Positions 1 through 9,078 of a stretch of 17,644 nucleotides of DNA are shown in pieces. The notes under the pieces were generated by a model. That model saw only the letters and a list, made by a program, of their open reading frames with translations, ran no database searches and had not been told where the DNA came from. Source of the stretch: DTKY01 sp037440765 (GTDB taxonomy: Bacteria; Acidobacteriota; Terriglobia; Bryobacterales; Bryobacteraceae). How positions within the stretch are numbered: position 1 is the first letter of the stretch; each line of letters opens with the position of its first letter. The stretch covers positions 1-17,644 of the forward strand of contig JBBITL010000085.1 of assembly GCA_037440765.1 (NCBI GenBank). Direction: 5' to 3'. A program made the translations under genes and the position numbers.

Positions 1-821
1 GCGAGGACAACCTGCTGCGCGTGCGGCGACGGAAGTCTGTGGCGGCCACTGATTCCGCGCACACGCTGCGGGTCTATCCGAACCTGGCTCAGCAGATGGT
101 GATGACCGACGTGGATCAACTGTGGGCGGCGGACATCGCCTGCGTTCGACTGCTGGAGGAGTTCGTGTTCCTGGCGGTGATCCTGGATGCGTATTCGCGC
201 CGGGTGATCGGCTGGGAGCTGGATCGCACGCTGGAGGGGAGACTCACGCTGGCGGCCCTGCGGATGGCGCTTTCAGGGCGCACGATCTCGCCCGGGCTGG
301 TGCATGACTCCGATCGCGGCGTGCAGTATGCCAGCCACGACTACACGGACCTGCTGAAGAGCCACGGCCTCCAGATCAGCCTGTCGCGGAAGGGGAATCC
401 TTGGGACAACGCCGTCTGTGAGTCGTTCCTGAGAACTCTCAAATACGAGGAGGTCTGCCGCAGCGAGTATCGGCGTCTGGCCGAGGCGCGTGTTTGGATC
501 CGGCAGTTTCCCGAGCAGGTCTATAACCGGAAACGGCTGCACTCCGCGGTGGGCTACGTGCCACCGGTGGAGTCCGAGGCCCACTTGGCGGCCAAGCGCA
601 ATGAAGCAGCTTGCGCAACTCCGCCGGGTGCGCCGACAACGATCCCCGCGCACCCAGGTGCCGGTGCGGCCGGAACGGAATTTACGGACCGACCCGGAGA
701 GCCGTTACCTGCGGCGGCGCGGAGGATTCTGCCTTGGCTACACCGCCGAGATCGCGGTGTCGGACGACCATCTGGTGCTGGCGCAACGGGTTCATCAACG
801 GGGCTCCGACACCGGCTCTAA
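1..821 (+). CDS. IS3-family transposase OrfB (DDE integrase core), 5'-truncated by window edge, 3' end degenerate
   Basis: This is the catalytic subunit of an IS3-type element, which cuts and joins DNA during transposition. The frame is already open at the window start (codons from base 3), so the N-terminus lies outside. Counting from base 21, the DDE triad is visible: D38 in WAADIACVR, D98 in HDSDRGVQY and E134 in DNAVCESFLRTLK, giving the D-35-E spacing of the rve fold. The usual C-terminal signature YNRKRLHSAVGYVPP follows near nt 520-565. IS3 OrfB proteins normally end soon after this. Here the frame instead runs on through about 200 nt of low-complexity Ala/Pro/Gly-rich sequence that in another frame encodes a piece of a different transposase, so the natural stop and probably the right inverted repeat are lost. 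The catalytic core looks intact, but the element is probably dead or chimeric. Confidence 0.85.
   Translation, partial: EDNLLRVRRRKSVAATDSAHTLRVYPNLAQQMVMTDVDQLWAADIACVRLLEEFVFLAVILDAYSRRVIGWELDRTLEGRLTLAALRMALSGRTISPGLVHDSDRGVQYASHDYTDLLKSHGLQISLSRKGNPWDNAVCESFLRTLKYEEVCRSEYRRLAEARVWIRQFPEQVYNRKRLHSAVGYVPPVESEAHLAAKRNEAACATPPGAPTTIPAHPGAGAAGTEFTDRPGEPLPAAARRILPWLHRRDRGVGRPSGAGATGSSTGLRHRL
649..810 (+). pseudogene. Fragment of an IS1182-like transposase
   Basis: In frame 1, inside an open frame running from an ATG at 601 to a stop at 855, lies a segment with RTDPESRYLRRRGGFCLGY followed by TAEIAVSDDHLVLAQRV and a D-T pair. From memory this matches the region of IS1182/IS4-like DDE transposases that reads T-DPDSR-x-M-x-GGF-xx-GYNAQ-x-AVD-xx-HQ-I-xxxxV. 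Only about 55 residues are present, without the rest of the DDE domain, so it is a remnant. It overlaps the 3' run-on of the IS3 transposase in a different frame, which implies that the two elements were joined by insertion or deletion. No function is expected. The identification rests on motif memory, not on a search. Confidence 0.6.
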
Positions 822-840
822 CGCGCGCGGTTCGGTGGTG

Positions 841-868
841 CCTGGGGCGGCCTGAAGGCCGCCCCAGG
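841..868. repeat. Perfect 12-bp-arm GC-rich palindrome with TGAA loop (REP-like)
   Basis: Left arm CCTGGGGCGGCC (841-852), loop TGAA (853-856), right arm GGCCGCCCCAGG (857-868). It lies between the IS remnants and perR. A related pair of hairpins with the same GGCC-TGAA-GGCC core is at 6541-6577, suggesting an interspersed repeat family. It has no downstream T-run, so a simple intrinsic terminator is less likely. Confidence 0.65.
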
Positions 869-881
869 CCGAAGCGTGGTG

Positions 882-912
882 TTGACAAAATATAAAATTA
901 GATATAGTCTAA
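882..912 (+). promoter_or_regulatory. perR promoter with PerR-box-like operator
   Basis: A TTGACA -35 (882-887) and a TATAGT -10 (903-908, spacer 15, slightly short) lie in a short AT-rich island within GC-rich DNA. The -10 is covered by the inverted repeat TTAGA-N5-TCTAA (898-912), a 15-mer of the size and shape of a PerR/Fur box (7-1-7). The placement would let PerR repress its own gene. No Shine-Dalgarno fits the GTG at 920, so the transcript may be leaderless or nearly so. Confidence 0.55.
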
Positions 913-919
913 CTATGAG

Positions 920-1345
920 GTGGACGCGGAAGCGATCAGGCAGTCCCTGGAAGGCAGCGGCCTGCGCTGCACCCCGCAGCGGTTCGCCGTCATGGCATTC
1001 CTGGCGGGACACGGCGGGCATCCCACCGCCGTGGAGATTTTCGAGGGAGTAAATCGCGCGGATCCGCGCTCCTCCAGGGCTACGACTTATAACAACCTGC
1101 GGGACCTTGTGCGGGCGGGACTCGTGCGTGAGGTGGCCGTCGAAGGCCGGGCGGCGCGATTCGATGCAAAGGGCCTGCATCACCACCACTTCGTCTGCGA
1201 CCGCTGCGGCAGGGTTGAGGACATGGAGTGGTACGACGTGCCCAAGCCCGCCTCGGGCTCGCTCGGCAACCGGGTACTGCGCCAGTGCGAACTCATTCTC
1301 CGGGGACTTTGCGCAAGGTGCGCCCGGAGGCGCGCTTACCGTTGA
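920..1345 (+). CDS. perR: PerR-type peroxide-responsive Fur-family repressor
   Basis: A 141-residue metal-dependent repressor that in the known family senses H2O2 by oxidation of Fe-ligating histidines and controls catalase genes. The N-terminal winged helix carries RCTPQR and the recognition segment ATTYNNLRDLVRAGLV. Every PerR regulatory metal ligand is found at a constant offset of three from Bacillus PerR: H34 (GGHPTA), D82 (RFDAK), H88 and H90 (HHHHF), D101 (RVEDM). The D rather than E at 101 favours PerR over Fur. Structural zinc ligands are C93-x2-C96 and C131-x2-C134. The start is GTG at 920. An ATG at 915 is out of frame, and the next in-frame Met (residue 25) would remove part of the DNA-binding domain. 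It precedes katG by 67 nt on the same strand, the classic regulator-target pair. The start codon is the least certain part. Confidence 0.85.
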   Translation: MDAEAIRQSLEGSGLRCTPQRFAVMAFLAGHGGHPTAVEIFEGVNRADPRSSRATTYNNLRDLVRAGLVREVAVEGRAARFDAKGLHHHHFVCDRCGRVEDMEWYDVPKPASGSLGNRVLRQCELILRGLCARCARRRAYR

Positions 1346-1384
1346 GGGAGCGAGGCGTGGAGATGGAATTATAGCCGGAATTCA

Positions 1385-1399
1385 CTAGAATCATTCAAG
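1385..1399 (+). promoter_or_regulatory. PerR-box-like operator in front of katG
   Basis: The 15-mer CTAGAAT-C-ATTCAAG is a 7-1-7 inverted repeat with 6 of 7 pairs matching and an AT-rich centre, the format of PerR boxes. It contains TAGAAT (1386-1391), a plausible -10. No strong -35 is visible. It lies between the perR stop and the katG ribosome-binding site AAGGAG (1401-1406). Confidence 0.45.
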
Positions 1400-1412
1400 C
1401 AAGGAGCGAAAC

Positions 1413-3605
<2,193 letters not shown>

Positions 3606-3610
3606 GCGCG

Positions 3611-3666
3611 CCGGGCCGCACCTGGCGGAGGAGGATCGGGGCTCCTCCGCCCGAAGCGCGGCCCGG
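3611..3666 (+). terminator. Nested hairpin downstream of katG
   Basis: Inner stem GCGGAGGAG (3625-3633) pairs with CTCCTCCGC (3642-3650). Outer stem CCGGGCCGC (3611-3619) pairs with GCGGCCCGG (3658-3666). The two form one long structured RNA right after the katG stop. There is no T-run, so intrinsic termination is uncertain. The outer arm abuts the TAGAAT in front of the next gene, so this could instead be a regulatory structure. Confidence 0.4.
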
Positions 3667-3679
3667 TAGAATCGGATGA

Positions 3680-4885
3680 GTGGGGCGGGTTGCGCGCGAC
3701 TTTCAAGTGTTCGCCAAGCCGGCGGGCGCTTTCTGCAACCTCGACTGCCACTACTGCTACTACAAGGACAAGAGCAGCCTCTATCCCGGCGAAACCCGCA
3801 TGCCGGAAAGCCTGCTCGAACAGTACATTGTCCAGCACCTGGAGGCCGCGGCGGGGCCGGATGTCAGCTTCTCCTGGCACGGCGGAGAGCCGGCCACCCT
3901 GGGCGTCGGCTTCTATCGCAAGGCCGTGGAGCTACAGCAGAAGCACAAGCCGTCCGGCTGGATTGTCCGAAACGGGATACAGACCAACGGTGTACTGCTG
4001 GACGATGAATGGTGTCGCTTCCTTCGGGCGGAACGCTTCAGCATCGGTCTCAGCCTGGACGGGCCGGCCCAGCTTCACGATCCGTATCGCGTGAACAGGG
4101 GCGGCCAGCCGACCCACAGCCGGGCCATGCGCGGCTATGAGTTGCTGCGCAAGCACGAGATCCACACGGACGTCGTGTGCGTCATACACAGCCTGAACGT
4201 CCGGCACCCGTTGACCGTGTACCGGTTCTTTCGCGAGATCGGGTGCCAGTACCTCGGCTTCCTCCCGGCTGTGGAGCGCGGCAGCCCGTACATGCCGTCC
4301 GCCGAGGACTTCGGCGAATTTCTGTCGAAGATCTTCGACGAGTGGATCGCGCGGGACACCGGCCGCATGATGGTCCAGACTTTCGACGAGGCGGCCAGAC
4401 CGGCGCTGGGGCTGGAACACTCGTTGTGCGTTTTCCGCGAGACCTGCGGCCAGATCCCGGTGCTGGAGCACAACGGCGACTTCTTCCCGTGCGACCACTA
4501 CGTGGACTCCGAGCACCGGCTGGGCAACATTCTGGAAACCTGCCTGGGCGACCTCGTGGAGAGCCCCGCCCAGCGCGCTTTCGGCGACGCCAAGCGGGAC
4601 ACGCTGCCGCGCTACTGCCGCGAGTGCGAAGTGCTGGCCATGTGCCACGGCGGATGCCCCAAGTACCGCTTCATACGGACACCGGACGGCGAGGAGGGCC
4701 TCAACTACCTGTGCGCCGGGCTGAAGCGCTTCTTTCTGCACAGCCGGGAGCCGCTCAAGAGGCTGGTCGCCCGGCAGCAGGCGCCGGCCGCCAGAAGCCG
4801 GCCCATGGCGGCGAGGGCCGGGCGCAACGATCCCTGCCCCTGCGGCAGCGGCCTGAAGTACAAGAAGTGCTGCGCCTCCCGGTAG
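3680..4885 (+). CDS. Radical SAM/SPASM protein, anaerobic sulfatase-maturase (anSME) type, with C-terminal SEC-C zinc motif
   Basis: Members of this family use a radical-SAM [4Fe-4S] cluster to oxidise a Cys or Ser of sulfatases to formylglycine; some relatives modify peptides. The protein has 401 residues. The radical-SAM cluster motif CNLDCHYC is C19, C23 and C26. SWHGGEP follows as the SAM-binding GGE-type motif. A SPASM region with further cysteines (LCVFRETCG, FFPCDHYV, YCRECEVLAMCHGGC, YLCAG) supports two auxiliary clusters. The last 21 residues form a SEC-C motif (NDPCPCGSGLKYKKCC), a zinc-binding tail also seen on SecA. The start is GTG 3680: an in-frame TGA lies directly before it, and the Cys motif begins at a family-typical distance. 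TAGAAT (3667-3672) sits 7 nt upstream, so the mRNA may be leaderless. No sulfatase is encoded in this window, so the substrate is unknown here. Confidence 0.85.
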   Translation: MGRVARDFQVFAKPAGAFCNLDCHYCYYKDKSSLYPGETRMPESLLEQYIVQHLEAAAGPDVSFSWHGGEPATLGVGFYRKAVELQQKHKPSGWIVRNGIQTNGVLLDDEWCRFLRAERFSIGLSLDGPAQLHDPYRVNRGGQPTHSRAMRGYELLRKHEIHTDVVCVIHSLNVRHPLTVYRFFREIGCQYLGFLPAVERGSPYMPSAEDFGEFLSKIFDEWIARDTGRMMVQTFDEAARPALGLEHSLCVFRETCGQIPVLEHNGDFFPCDHYVDSEHRLGNILETCLGDLVESPAQRAFGDAKRDTLPRYCRECEVLAMCHGGCPKYRFIRTPDGEEGLNYLCAGLKRFFLHSREPLKRLVARQQAPAARSRPMAARAGRNDPCPCGSGLKYKKCCASR

Positions 4886-4948
4886 TGGCTTCGCAGACCC
4901 GAAACTGCTTTACTGGTACAGAGATTTCGGCCAAGGAGCGCGAAGGAA

Positions 4949-5761
4949 ATGCAGACAATATCGAGGAGGCAGTTTCTGGAGGGGAGCGCGGCGGCGGGCC
5001 TCAGCGTATCGGCGGTCTGTGCGCAGGACTGGGCGCGCCAGGCTGTTGACAAGTCTCCGCGGAAGCGCGAGTGGGTCACGGTTAAGCACGGCGCGCGGGC
5101 CGTCGAATCGATGGTGGCTTACCCGCAGGGGCAGGCGAAGGCGCCCGCCGTGGTCGTCATCCACGAGATCTTCGGAATGAACGACTGGGTGGAGAGCGTC
5201 ACCGACGAGTTCGCCGAAGCCGGCTACCTGGCGATCGCCCCCGACCTGCTTTCGGGCATGGCTCCCGGCGGCGGGCGCACCAAGGACTTTCCGGCGAACG
5301 AGGTGGGCCCGGCCATTCGCAAGCTCCCGCCCGACCAGATAACCGCGGACCTGAACGCTCTCATGGATCATGTCCGGAAGCTGCCCATGTGCAACGGGAA
5401 AGTCTGCGTGGTGGGCTTCTCCTGGGGCGGCGCGCAGACCTTCCGCTTCGCCACCAACCGCAAGGACTTGGCGGCGGCGTTCGTATTCTACGGCAACGGA
5501 CCGGAGGCCGAGGCGATCCCGCGCATAGAGGCTCCGGTCTACGGCTTCTACGCGGGCAACGACGAGCGCATCAACGCCACCATCCCGGCTACGCAGGAAC
5601 AGATGAAGGCGGCGGGGAAACGCTACGAGACGGTCATATACGAGGGGTCCGTTCACGGGTTCATGAGGGCCGGAGCGCAACCGGACGCGACGGAGGCCAA
5701 CCGGAAGGCGCGTGCGGCCGCGTGGGCGAGGCTGAAGGAACTTCGGGCCAACTACATGTAA
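4949..5761 (+). CDS. Tat-exported dienelactone hydrolase family alpha/beta hydrolase
   Basis: A 270-residue alpha/beta hydrolase of the DLH family, whose members cleave lactones or esters. The N-terminus SRRQFLEGSAAAG is a twin-arginine signal, so the enzyme should be exported folded. Probable catalytic residues are S158 in GFSWGG (nucleophile elbow), D205 in YAGNDERI and H236 in GSVHGFM. The conserved E73 in VIHEIFGMND matches the Glu that tunes the nucleophile in dienelactone hydrolase. True DLH uses Cys at the nucleophile position, so the Ser here points to a different ester or carboxylic substrate. AAGGAG lies 10 nt before the ATG, which is 63 nt after the preceding gene. Cotranscription with the maturase is possible but not shown. 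Substrate unknown. Confidence 0.85.
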   Translation: MQTISRRQFLEGSAAAGLSVSAVCAQDWARQAVDKSPRKREWVTVKHGARAVESMVAYPQGQAKAPAVVVIHEIFGMNDWVESVTDEFAEAGYLAIAPDLLSGMAPGGGRTKDFPANEVGPAIRKLPPDQITADLNALMDHVRKLPMCNGKVCVVGFSWGGAQTFRFATNRKDLAAAFVFYGNGPEAEAIPRIEAPVYGFYAGNDERINATIPATQEQMKAAGKRYETVIYEGSVHGFMRAGAQPDATEANRKARAAAWARLKELRANYM

Positions 5762-5896
5762 GCCGGCGGCAGGCTACTTCATTTTGGAGGGCAGGCGGAT
5801 GGTCCTGCCCGCAACCATGAAGTGCCCGCGGCCAGGGAGAGGATCTGCTGGCCACGGTGCGCCCGGGAGGCACAGTTCAGCCCGGACGAGATTGGC

Positions 5897-6214
5897 TCAG
5901 GGTCCGAGCAGATTCTCGATGTCCCGGGCGCCGTGGAGCACCCTTACAGCCTCAATGCCTTGGCCAGTGGGGCGGTAGAAGACGACGTACTTGGGGAATC
6001 CGAGCAACAGCGACATGCGGAGCTTCGACAGCCTGGGGTTCCGGAATTTCCGAGTCCTTCCCATTTCCGGGTGAGAGGCAAGCAGGGAGAAGGTCTCATC
6101 CGAGGCGGCGTAGAACCTGAGAGCCGTGTCCACGCCAGCGTAGGCGGCAAGGTACTGCGCCTGCTCGGTGAGGTCGCGGTCGGCCTGGGGCCGGATCGTG
6201 ATGCGAGGTTTCAA
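5897..6214 (-). CDS. parE: RelE/ParE-family toxin
   Basis: A 105-residue protein of the ParE/RelE fold, the toxin of a type II module. ParE members poison DNA gyrase, while RelE members cleave mRNA on ribosomes. Sequence cues are the N-terminal ITIRPQADRDLTEQAQYLA helix pair, the MGRTRKFRNPRL segment after the second helix, and the C-terminal strands YVVFYRPTGQGIEAVRVLHGARDIENLL, which are typical of plasmid-stabilisation ParE proteins. The ATG overlaps the antitoxin stop (ATGA), so the two are translationally coupled. Which cellular target it hits cannot be told from sequence. Length is normal and the frame is intact. Confidence 0.85.
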   Translation of the reverse strand: MKPRITIRPQADRDLTEQAQYLAAYAGVDTALRFYAASDETFSLLASHPEMGRTRKFRNPRLSKLRMSLLLGFPKYVVFYRPTGQGIEAVRVLHGARDIENLLGP

Positions 6215-6477
6215 CGCGCGTCTGTCCCCGGTTTCGACCGGAGGAGTTCACGACGTTTCTTGCGCCAGTAAGCCGGCGCGACCTCGACGGGCTCCCCGGA
6301 CTCCAGTCCTTGGAGCAGGAGCTGTTCGATCTCATCCTCGGACTGGCGCCGGCGCTCTTCGCGCAGCAGGGCGCGAACGTACTCGCTGGGGGTGCTGTAG
6401 CCGCCGCGCTGAACCTGGCGTTCCACAAACTCCCGCATGGGTTTGGGAAGCGAGATGTTGAGCGAAGTCATCTCCAT
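6211..6477 (-). CDS. parD: ParD-like ribbon-helix-helix antitoxin
   Basis: An 88-residue antitoxin that should bind the adjacent ParE toxin and the operon's own promoter. The N-terminal MTSLNISLPKPMREFVERQV is a ribbon-helix-helix strand and first helix, and GGYSTPSEYVRALLREE is the turn and second helix characteristic of ParD. The charged C-terminal tail (residues about 50-88) would wrap the toxin. A longer open frame extends upstream, but the ATG at 6477 fits the family. It also lies exactly 6 nt downstream of a good -10, with no Shine-Dalgarno, suggesting leaderless translation; ATG 6471 is an alternative. It overlaps the toxin by 4 nt. Confidence 0.87.
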   Translation of the reverse strand: MEMTSLNISLPKPMREFVERQVQRGGYSTPSEYVRALLREERRRQSEDEIEQLLLQGLESGEPVEVAPAYWRKKRRELLRSKPGTDAR

Positions 6478-6483
6478 GACCGG

Positions 6484-6522
6484 AGTGTAGGGCTTCGGAG
6501 CAGGGTTGTCAAGAGATGACAA
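6484..6522 (-). promoter_or_regulatory. parDE promoter with overlapping operator
   Basis: On the minus strand a consensus TTGACA (plus-strand 6507-6512), a 17-nt spacer and TACACT (6484-6489) lie 6 nt before the parD ATG. An inverted repeat TTGTCA-N5-TGACAA (6506-6522) covers the -35, which is where a ParD dimer would bind to autoregulate. This is the best-formed promoter in the window. Confidence 0.65.
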
Positions 6523-6540
6523 TAACTGGCAGGGACTCAG

Positions 6541-6577
6541 AGCCGGCCTGAAGGCCGGCTGCGGCCTAAAAGGCCGC
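6541..6577. repeat. Tandem GGCC-core hairpins (REP-like)
   Basis: First hairpin: AGCCGGCC (6541-6548), TGAA, GGCCGGCT (6553-6560). Second hairpin: GCGGCC (6561-6566), TAAAA, GGCCGC (6572-6577). The first shares the GGCC-TGAA-GGCC core with 841-868, and the CCCCA after the second hairpin also recurs there. The pair sits between divergently oriented genes, so it cannot be a terminator for either, which supports a mobile or REP-type repeat. Confidence 0.6.
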
Positions 6578-6627
6578 CCCACAGTGAGCGGAAACTGTTA
6601 GACTGAGTGGGCTGCCGGGAGCCTGTC

Positions 6628-7008
6628 GTGTTTGACCATGTCGGACGAAGACCGGGTGTGTACCAAGGTGCAGCAGCGGTCGTGACAGCGCTTGTCGCGG
6701 TCCTGCTGCAATTCACGAACCACCGTGCTGCCGCTCTCGTCGTGTTTACGGGGGGCGGCGCTCTCCTGGCCGTTCTGACGCGGATCATCGACACCCGCCG
6801 GAACAGGACCTCGGAGGGTTGGCCCCTGGCGCAGGCCGTCGTGGAGTCCGCAAGGGCAACGACGGCCCGCGGTCCGTTGCTGGGGTGGCCCTCTCACGTC
6901 GCGGTGCTGGATTACGCCTACAGGACCGCCGACGGCTATTACCCCGGTGTTCACTACCGGAGCTTCCTCAAGGCGGCACAGGCGCACGCCCTCGGCGCGT
7001 CGGACTGA
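6628..7008 (+). CDS. Small predicted membrane protein of unknown function
   Basis: I do not recognise this gene with certainty. About 126 residues from GTG 6628, which has GGGAG (6617-6621) 6 nt upstream; GTG 6607 is an in-frame alternative. Two hydrophobic stretches, GAAAVVTALVAVLLQF and AALVVFTGGGALLAVL, separated by a short TNHR turn, look like a helical hairpin. They are followed by a soluble C-terminal part. There, VAVLDYAYRTADGYYPGVHY resembles the V-x-Y-x-Y-x-V-x-G-x-x-Y-x-G strand pattern of DUF3592-like membrane proteins, but this is only a resemblance. Codon use matches neighbours, and the opposite-strand frame has no family likeness. It ends 42 nt before uvrB on the same strand, so it could be cotranscribed with it. 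Confidence 0.6.
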   Translation: MFDHVGRRPGVYQGAAAVVTALVAVLLQFTNHRAAALVVFTGGGALLAVLTRIIDTRRNRTSEGWPLAQAVVESARATTARGPLLGWPSHVAVLDYAYRTADGYYPGVHYRSFLKAAQAHALGASD

Positions 7009-7050
7009 TCTCCCGCTTTGACCGGCGCGCCACCGAGGGATACTCAAGGT

Positions 7051-9054
7051 ATGAGTTTCAGGCTGGCGGTGGACTACAAGCCGCGCGGGGACCAGGAGCA
7101 GGCCATCGAGGAGCTGGTGCGGGGCGTCAACGGCGGCGAGAAGCACCAGGTGCTGCTGGGAGTCACGGGGTCCGGCAAGACGTTCACCATGGCCAAGGTC
7201 ATCGAGCGGGCCGAGAGGCCGTCGCTGGTGCTGGCCCACAACAAGACCCTGGCCGCGCAGCTCTACCACGAGTTCAGGACGTTCTTCCCGTCCAACGCCG
7301 TCGAGTACTTCGTCAGCTACTACGACTACTACCAGCCCGAGGCGTACATCCCGTCCGGCGACGTCTACATCGAGAAGGAAGCCACCATCAACGACGAACT
7401 GGACAAGTTGCGCTTGTCGGCGACCAAGTCGCTTTTCGAGCGCCGCGACTGCGTCATCGTGGCCAGCGTGAGCTGCATCTACGGCCTGGGTTCCCCGGAA
7501 GCCTACTACGGAATGCTGCTCATGCTGGAGAAGGGGCAGAAGGTCTCGCGCGGCGAGATCCTGCGGCGCCTGGTGGAGATCCTCTACGAACGCAACGACG
7601 CCGATTTCCGGCGCGGCACCTTCCGCGTGCGGGGAGACGTGATCGAGATCTACCCGACCTACGACGACCACGCCTACCGCGTGGAGCTGTGGGGAGACGA
7701 GATCGAGAGCCTGTCGCAGATCGACCCGCTACTCGGCCAGGTCCGGCAGACCTACCTGCGGCTGCCCGTCTACCCCAAGACCCACTACGTGATGACCGCG
7801 GAGACGCGCGAGAAGGCCATGGCCGGCATCGAAAGCGAGCTGGCCTGGTGGAAGGGGGAACTGGAGAAACAGGGAAAGCAGGTGGAGGCGCAGCGGCTCT
7901 ACCAGCGGACCATGTTCGACCTGGAGATGATCCGCGAGATCGGCTACTGCCACGGCATCGAGAATTACTCCAGGCATTTCTCCGGGCGCTTGCCGGGCGA
8001 GGCGCCTCCCACGCTGCTCGACTACCTGCCGCACGACGCGCTGATGTTCCTGGACGAGAGCCACCAGACCGTGCCGCAGCTTCATGGAATGTTCCACGGG
8101 GACCGCTCGCGCAAGCAGACCCTGGTCGAGTTCGGCTTCCGTCTGCCGAGCGCGCTCGACAATCGTCCTCTGACCTTCGAGGAGTTCGAGCACCGCGTGA
8201 ATCAGGTGATCTACGTTTCGGCGACGCCGGGGCCCTACGAGCTGACCAAGTCGGCGGGCGTGGTGGTGGAGCAGATCATACGGCCCACGGGGCTGATCGA
8301 TCCGGAGGTGGACGTCAGGCCCGCCAGGGGCCAGGTGGACGACCTGCTCCGGGAAATCCGGCTGCGGACGGAGCGCAATGAGAGGGTGCTGGTCACCACG
8401 CTGACCAAGCGCATGGCCGAGGATCTTGCGGAGTATTGCTCGGAGGCGGGGGTGCGCTGCCGGTACCTGCATTCGGAAGTCGTGACCCTGGACCGCATCA
8501 AGATCCTGAGGGACCTGCGCAGGGGCGAATTCGACGTGCTGATCGGCGTGAACCTGCTGCGCGAAGGGCTGGATCTGCCAGAGGTCTCGCTGGTGGCGAT
8601 TCTGGACGCGGACAAGGAAGGCTTTCTGCGATCGGGCGGGTCGCTGATACAGACCATCGGGCGGGCGGCGCGCAACATCGCAGGCAAGGCGATCCTTTAC
8701 GCCGAGAAGATGACCGATGGGATGCGGCACGCGATCAACGAGACCAACCGGCGGCGGCAGATCCAGAGCGACTACAACGAGCGCAACAACATCACCCCGC
8801 AGTCCATTATCAAGCCCATCGACATGAGCCTGGTGGCTGTGGCCGAGGGCGATTACGTGACGGTGCCGCTCGAGGCCGAAGACGAGGAAGTCGAATCGAT
8901 GACGGCTGAGGAGCGGGCCAGGTTCCTCACCGAGCTGGAAGAGCGCATGCGCGAAGCGGCCCGGCAGTTCGAGTTCGAGAAGGCCGCCGCCTTACGCGAC
9001 CGGCTGAAGGCGCTCAAGGGCCTCGATATGGTGTCAGTGTCTGAGGGAAAGTAA
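7051..9054 (+). CDS. uvrB: UvrABC nucleotide excision repair helicase subunit B
   Basis: UvrB loads at DNA damage with UvrA, verifies the lesion with its beta-hairpin and recruits UvrC for incision. At 667 residues it is full length. Walker A is GVTGSGKT (residues 37-44). The beta-hairpin region SYYDYYQPEAYIPSGDVYIEK is present, Walker B is DESH (335-338), and further helicase motifs are SATPGPYE, TKRMAEDLAEYC, LREGLDLPEVSL and QTIGRAARN. The C-terminal UVR coiled coil that binds UvrC is LEERMREAARQFEFEKAAALRDRLKAL. ATG 7051 gives the family start MSFRLAVDYKPRGDQ; the frame opens 11 codons earlier but without homology. GATACT lies exactly 6 nt upstream and there is only a weak AAGG, so the mRNA may be leaderless. 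No obvious LexA box was seen. Confidence 0.97.
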   Translation: MSFRLAVDYKPRGDQEQAIEELVRGVNGGEKHQVLLGVTGSGKTFTMAKVIERAERPSLVLAHNKTLAAQLYHEFRTFFPSNAVEYFVSYYDYYQPEAYIPSGDVYIEKEATINDELDKLRLSATKSLFERRDCVIVASVSCIYGLGSPEAYYGMLLMLEKGQKVSRGEILRRLVEILYERNDADFRRGTFRVRGDVIEIYPTYDDHAYRVELWGDEIESLSQIDPLLGQVRQTYLRLPVYPKTHYVMTAETREKAMAGIESELAWWKGELEKQGKQVEAQRLYQRTMFDLEMIREIGYCHGIENYSRHFSGRLPGEAPPTLLDYLPHDALMFLDESHQTVPQLHGMFHGDRSRKQTLVEFGFRLPSALDNRPLTFEEFEHRVNQVIYVSATPGPYELTKSAGVVVEQIIRPTGLIDPEVDVRPARGQVDDLLREIRLRTERNERVLVTTLTKRMAEDLAEYCSEAGVRCRYLHSEVVTLDRIKILRDLRRGEFDVLIGVNLLREGLDLPEVSLVAILDADKEGFLRSGGSLIQTIGRAARNIAGKAILYAEKMTDGMRHAINETNRRRQIQSDYNERNNITPQSIIKPIDMSLVAVAEGDYVTVPLEAEDEEVESMTAEERARFLTELEERMREAARQFEFEKAAALRDRLKALKGLDMVSVSEGK

Positions 9055-9078
9055 CCGGGCCGGCCCGCGAGCCATACG

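Noticed and set aside
5762..5896. Possible 3' remnant on the minus strand ending in AGRTIRLPSKMK (about 38 codons before a TAG near 5775)
   Set aside because: It has an in-frame stop about 75 nt upstream of its only Met and no recognised family. It is too short to call, so the 135-nt gap is left without a gene.
6598..7671. Minus-strand open frame across the small membrane gene and the uvrB 5' end
   Set aside because: It overlaps certain uvrB coding sequence and has no recognisable family pattern. The plus-strand alternatives explain the region.
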